6,475 nt of DNA from an uncultured Lachnospiraceae bacterium. GTDB taxonomy: Bacteria > Bacillota > Clostridia > Lachnospirales > Lachnospiraceae. Each line of letters opens with the position of its first letter. The first letter of the stretch is position 1. The translations under genes and the position numbers were made by a program. The notes under the pieces were generated by a model. It saw only the letters and a list, made by a program, of their open reading frames with translations, searched no databases and was not told the DNA's origin. The DNA lies in NCBI GenBank assembly GCA_949346185.1, contig CASGVX010000121.1, forward strand, positions 1-6,475, written 5' to 3'. Positions 6,407 to 6,475 of this stretch are shown in pieces.

Positions 6407-6475
6407 GAATGACATAGAGAATAAAAGGATTACGGGGAATTTGAGATTCTCGGGCGGACCAGAGACGACGCCGCC

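Noticed and set aside
6017..6415. Open minus-strand frame running antisense to the surface-protein gene and open to the right window edge
   Set aside because: Its product is low-complexity (Arg/Cys/Tyr-rich), it runs through the terminator hairpin, and it mirrors the codon pattern of the + strand gene. It is a shadow frame.
6453..6475. Inverted repeat GGCGG ... CCGCC in a GC-rich stretch at the right edge
   Set aside because: Arms of 5 bp around a 13-base spacer, cut by the window edge, are too little to call a structured RNA, an attachment site or a terminator.
6409..6475. A + strand frame open to the right edge (NDIENKRITGNLRFSGGPET and on)
   Set aside because: It has no ATG or GTG start with a ribosome binding site, only a possible TTG at 6441. 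It is too short to judge.
1..6475. CRISPR arrays, insertion sequences, tRNA/rRNA genes, riboswitches
   Set aside because: I saw no regularly spaced direct repeats, transposase motifs, terminal inverted repeats, or conserved RNA cores on either strand.

Overview
The window looks like chromosomal DNA from a low-to-mid GC Gram-positive anaerobe of the Clostridia, most likely a Lachnospiraceae-type gut bacterium. This is inferred from strong AGGAGG-type ribosome binding sites, a two-gene ABC exporter with a MacB/FtsX-like permease, a YesM-type histidine kinase, and a secreted protein with a Pro/Thr/Ser/acid linker and a C-terminal membrane anchor ending in RKKK. No taxonomic marker gene is present, so the assignment is tentative. 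All supported genes are on the + strand.

Layout. (1) 1-2866: the 3' part of an ABC ATPase gene, cut by the left edge, overlapping or abutting a 735-residue permease with two FtsX domains. Together they form a MacB/LolCDE/Bce-superfamily transporter, typically used for peptide or antimicrobial efflux, resistance, or envelope work. (2) 2867-3011: a short intergenic region with a plausible sigma-A promoter (TTGATT, 17 bp, TAAAAT) and no convincing terminator. (3) 3012-5167: a two-gene unit in which a 115-residue protein, essentially a single bacterial Ig-like (SbsA/Big_5-type) domain without a signal peptide, overlaps by 4 bp a 603-residue YesM-family sensor kinase. The AraC-type response regulator that usually sits beside such a kinase is absent. 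(4) 5168-5452: 285 bases of mostly non-coding DNA. It holds a weak AT-rich hairpin, a run of A/T tracts spaced near the helical repeat, and an extended -10 promoter. (5) 5453-6346: a secreted, membrane-anchored, beta-rich protein of unrecognised family, closed by a clear rho-independent terminator at 6367-6406. (6) 6407-6475: nothing assignable.

How they may work together. The ABC pair is one functional unit. The Ig-like protein and kinase are translationally coupled and probably act together, with the kinase sensing something outside the cell through its roughly 260-residue extracellular region and signalling to a regulator encoded elsewhere. The surface protein has its own promoter and terminator. 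Any link between it and the kinase rests only on proximity. The least ordinary parts are the Ig-like/orphan-kinase pair and the unclassified surface protein.
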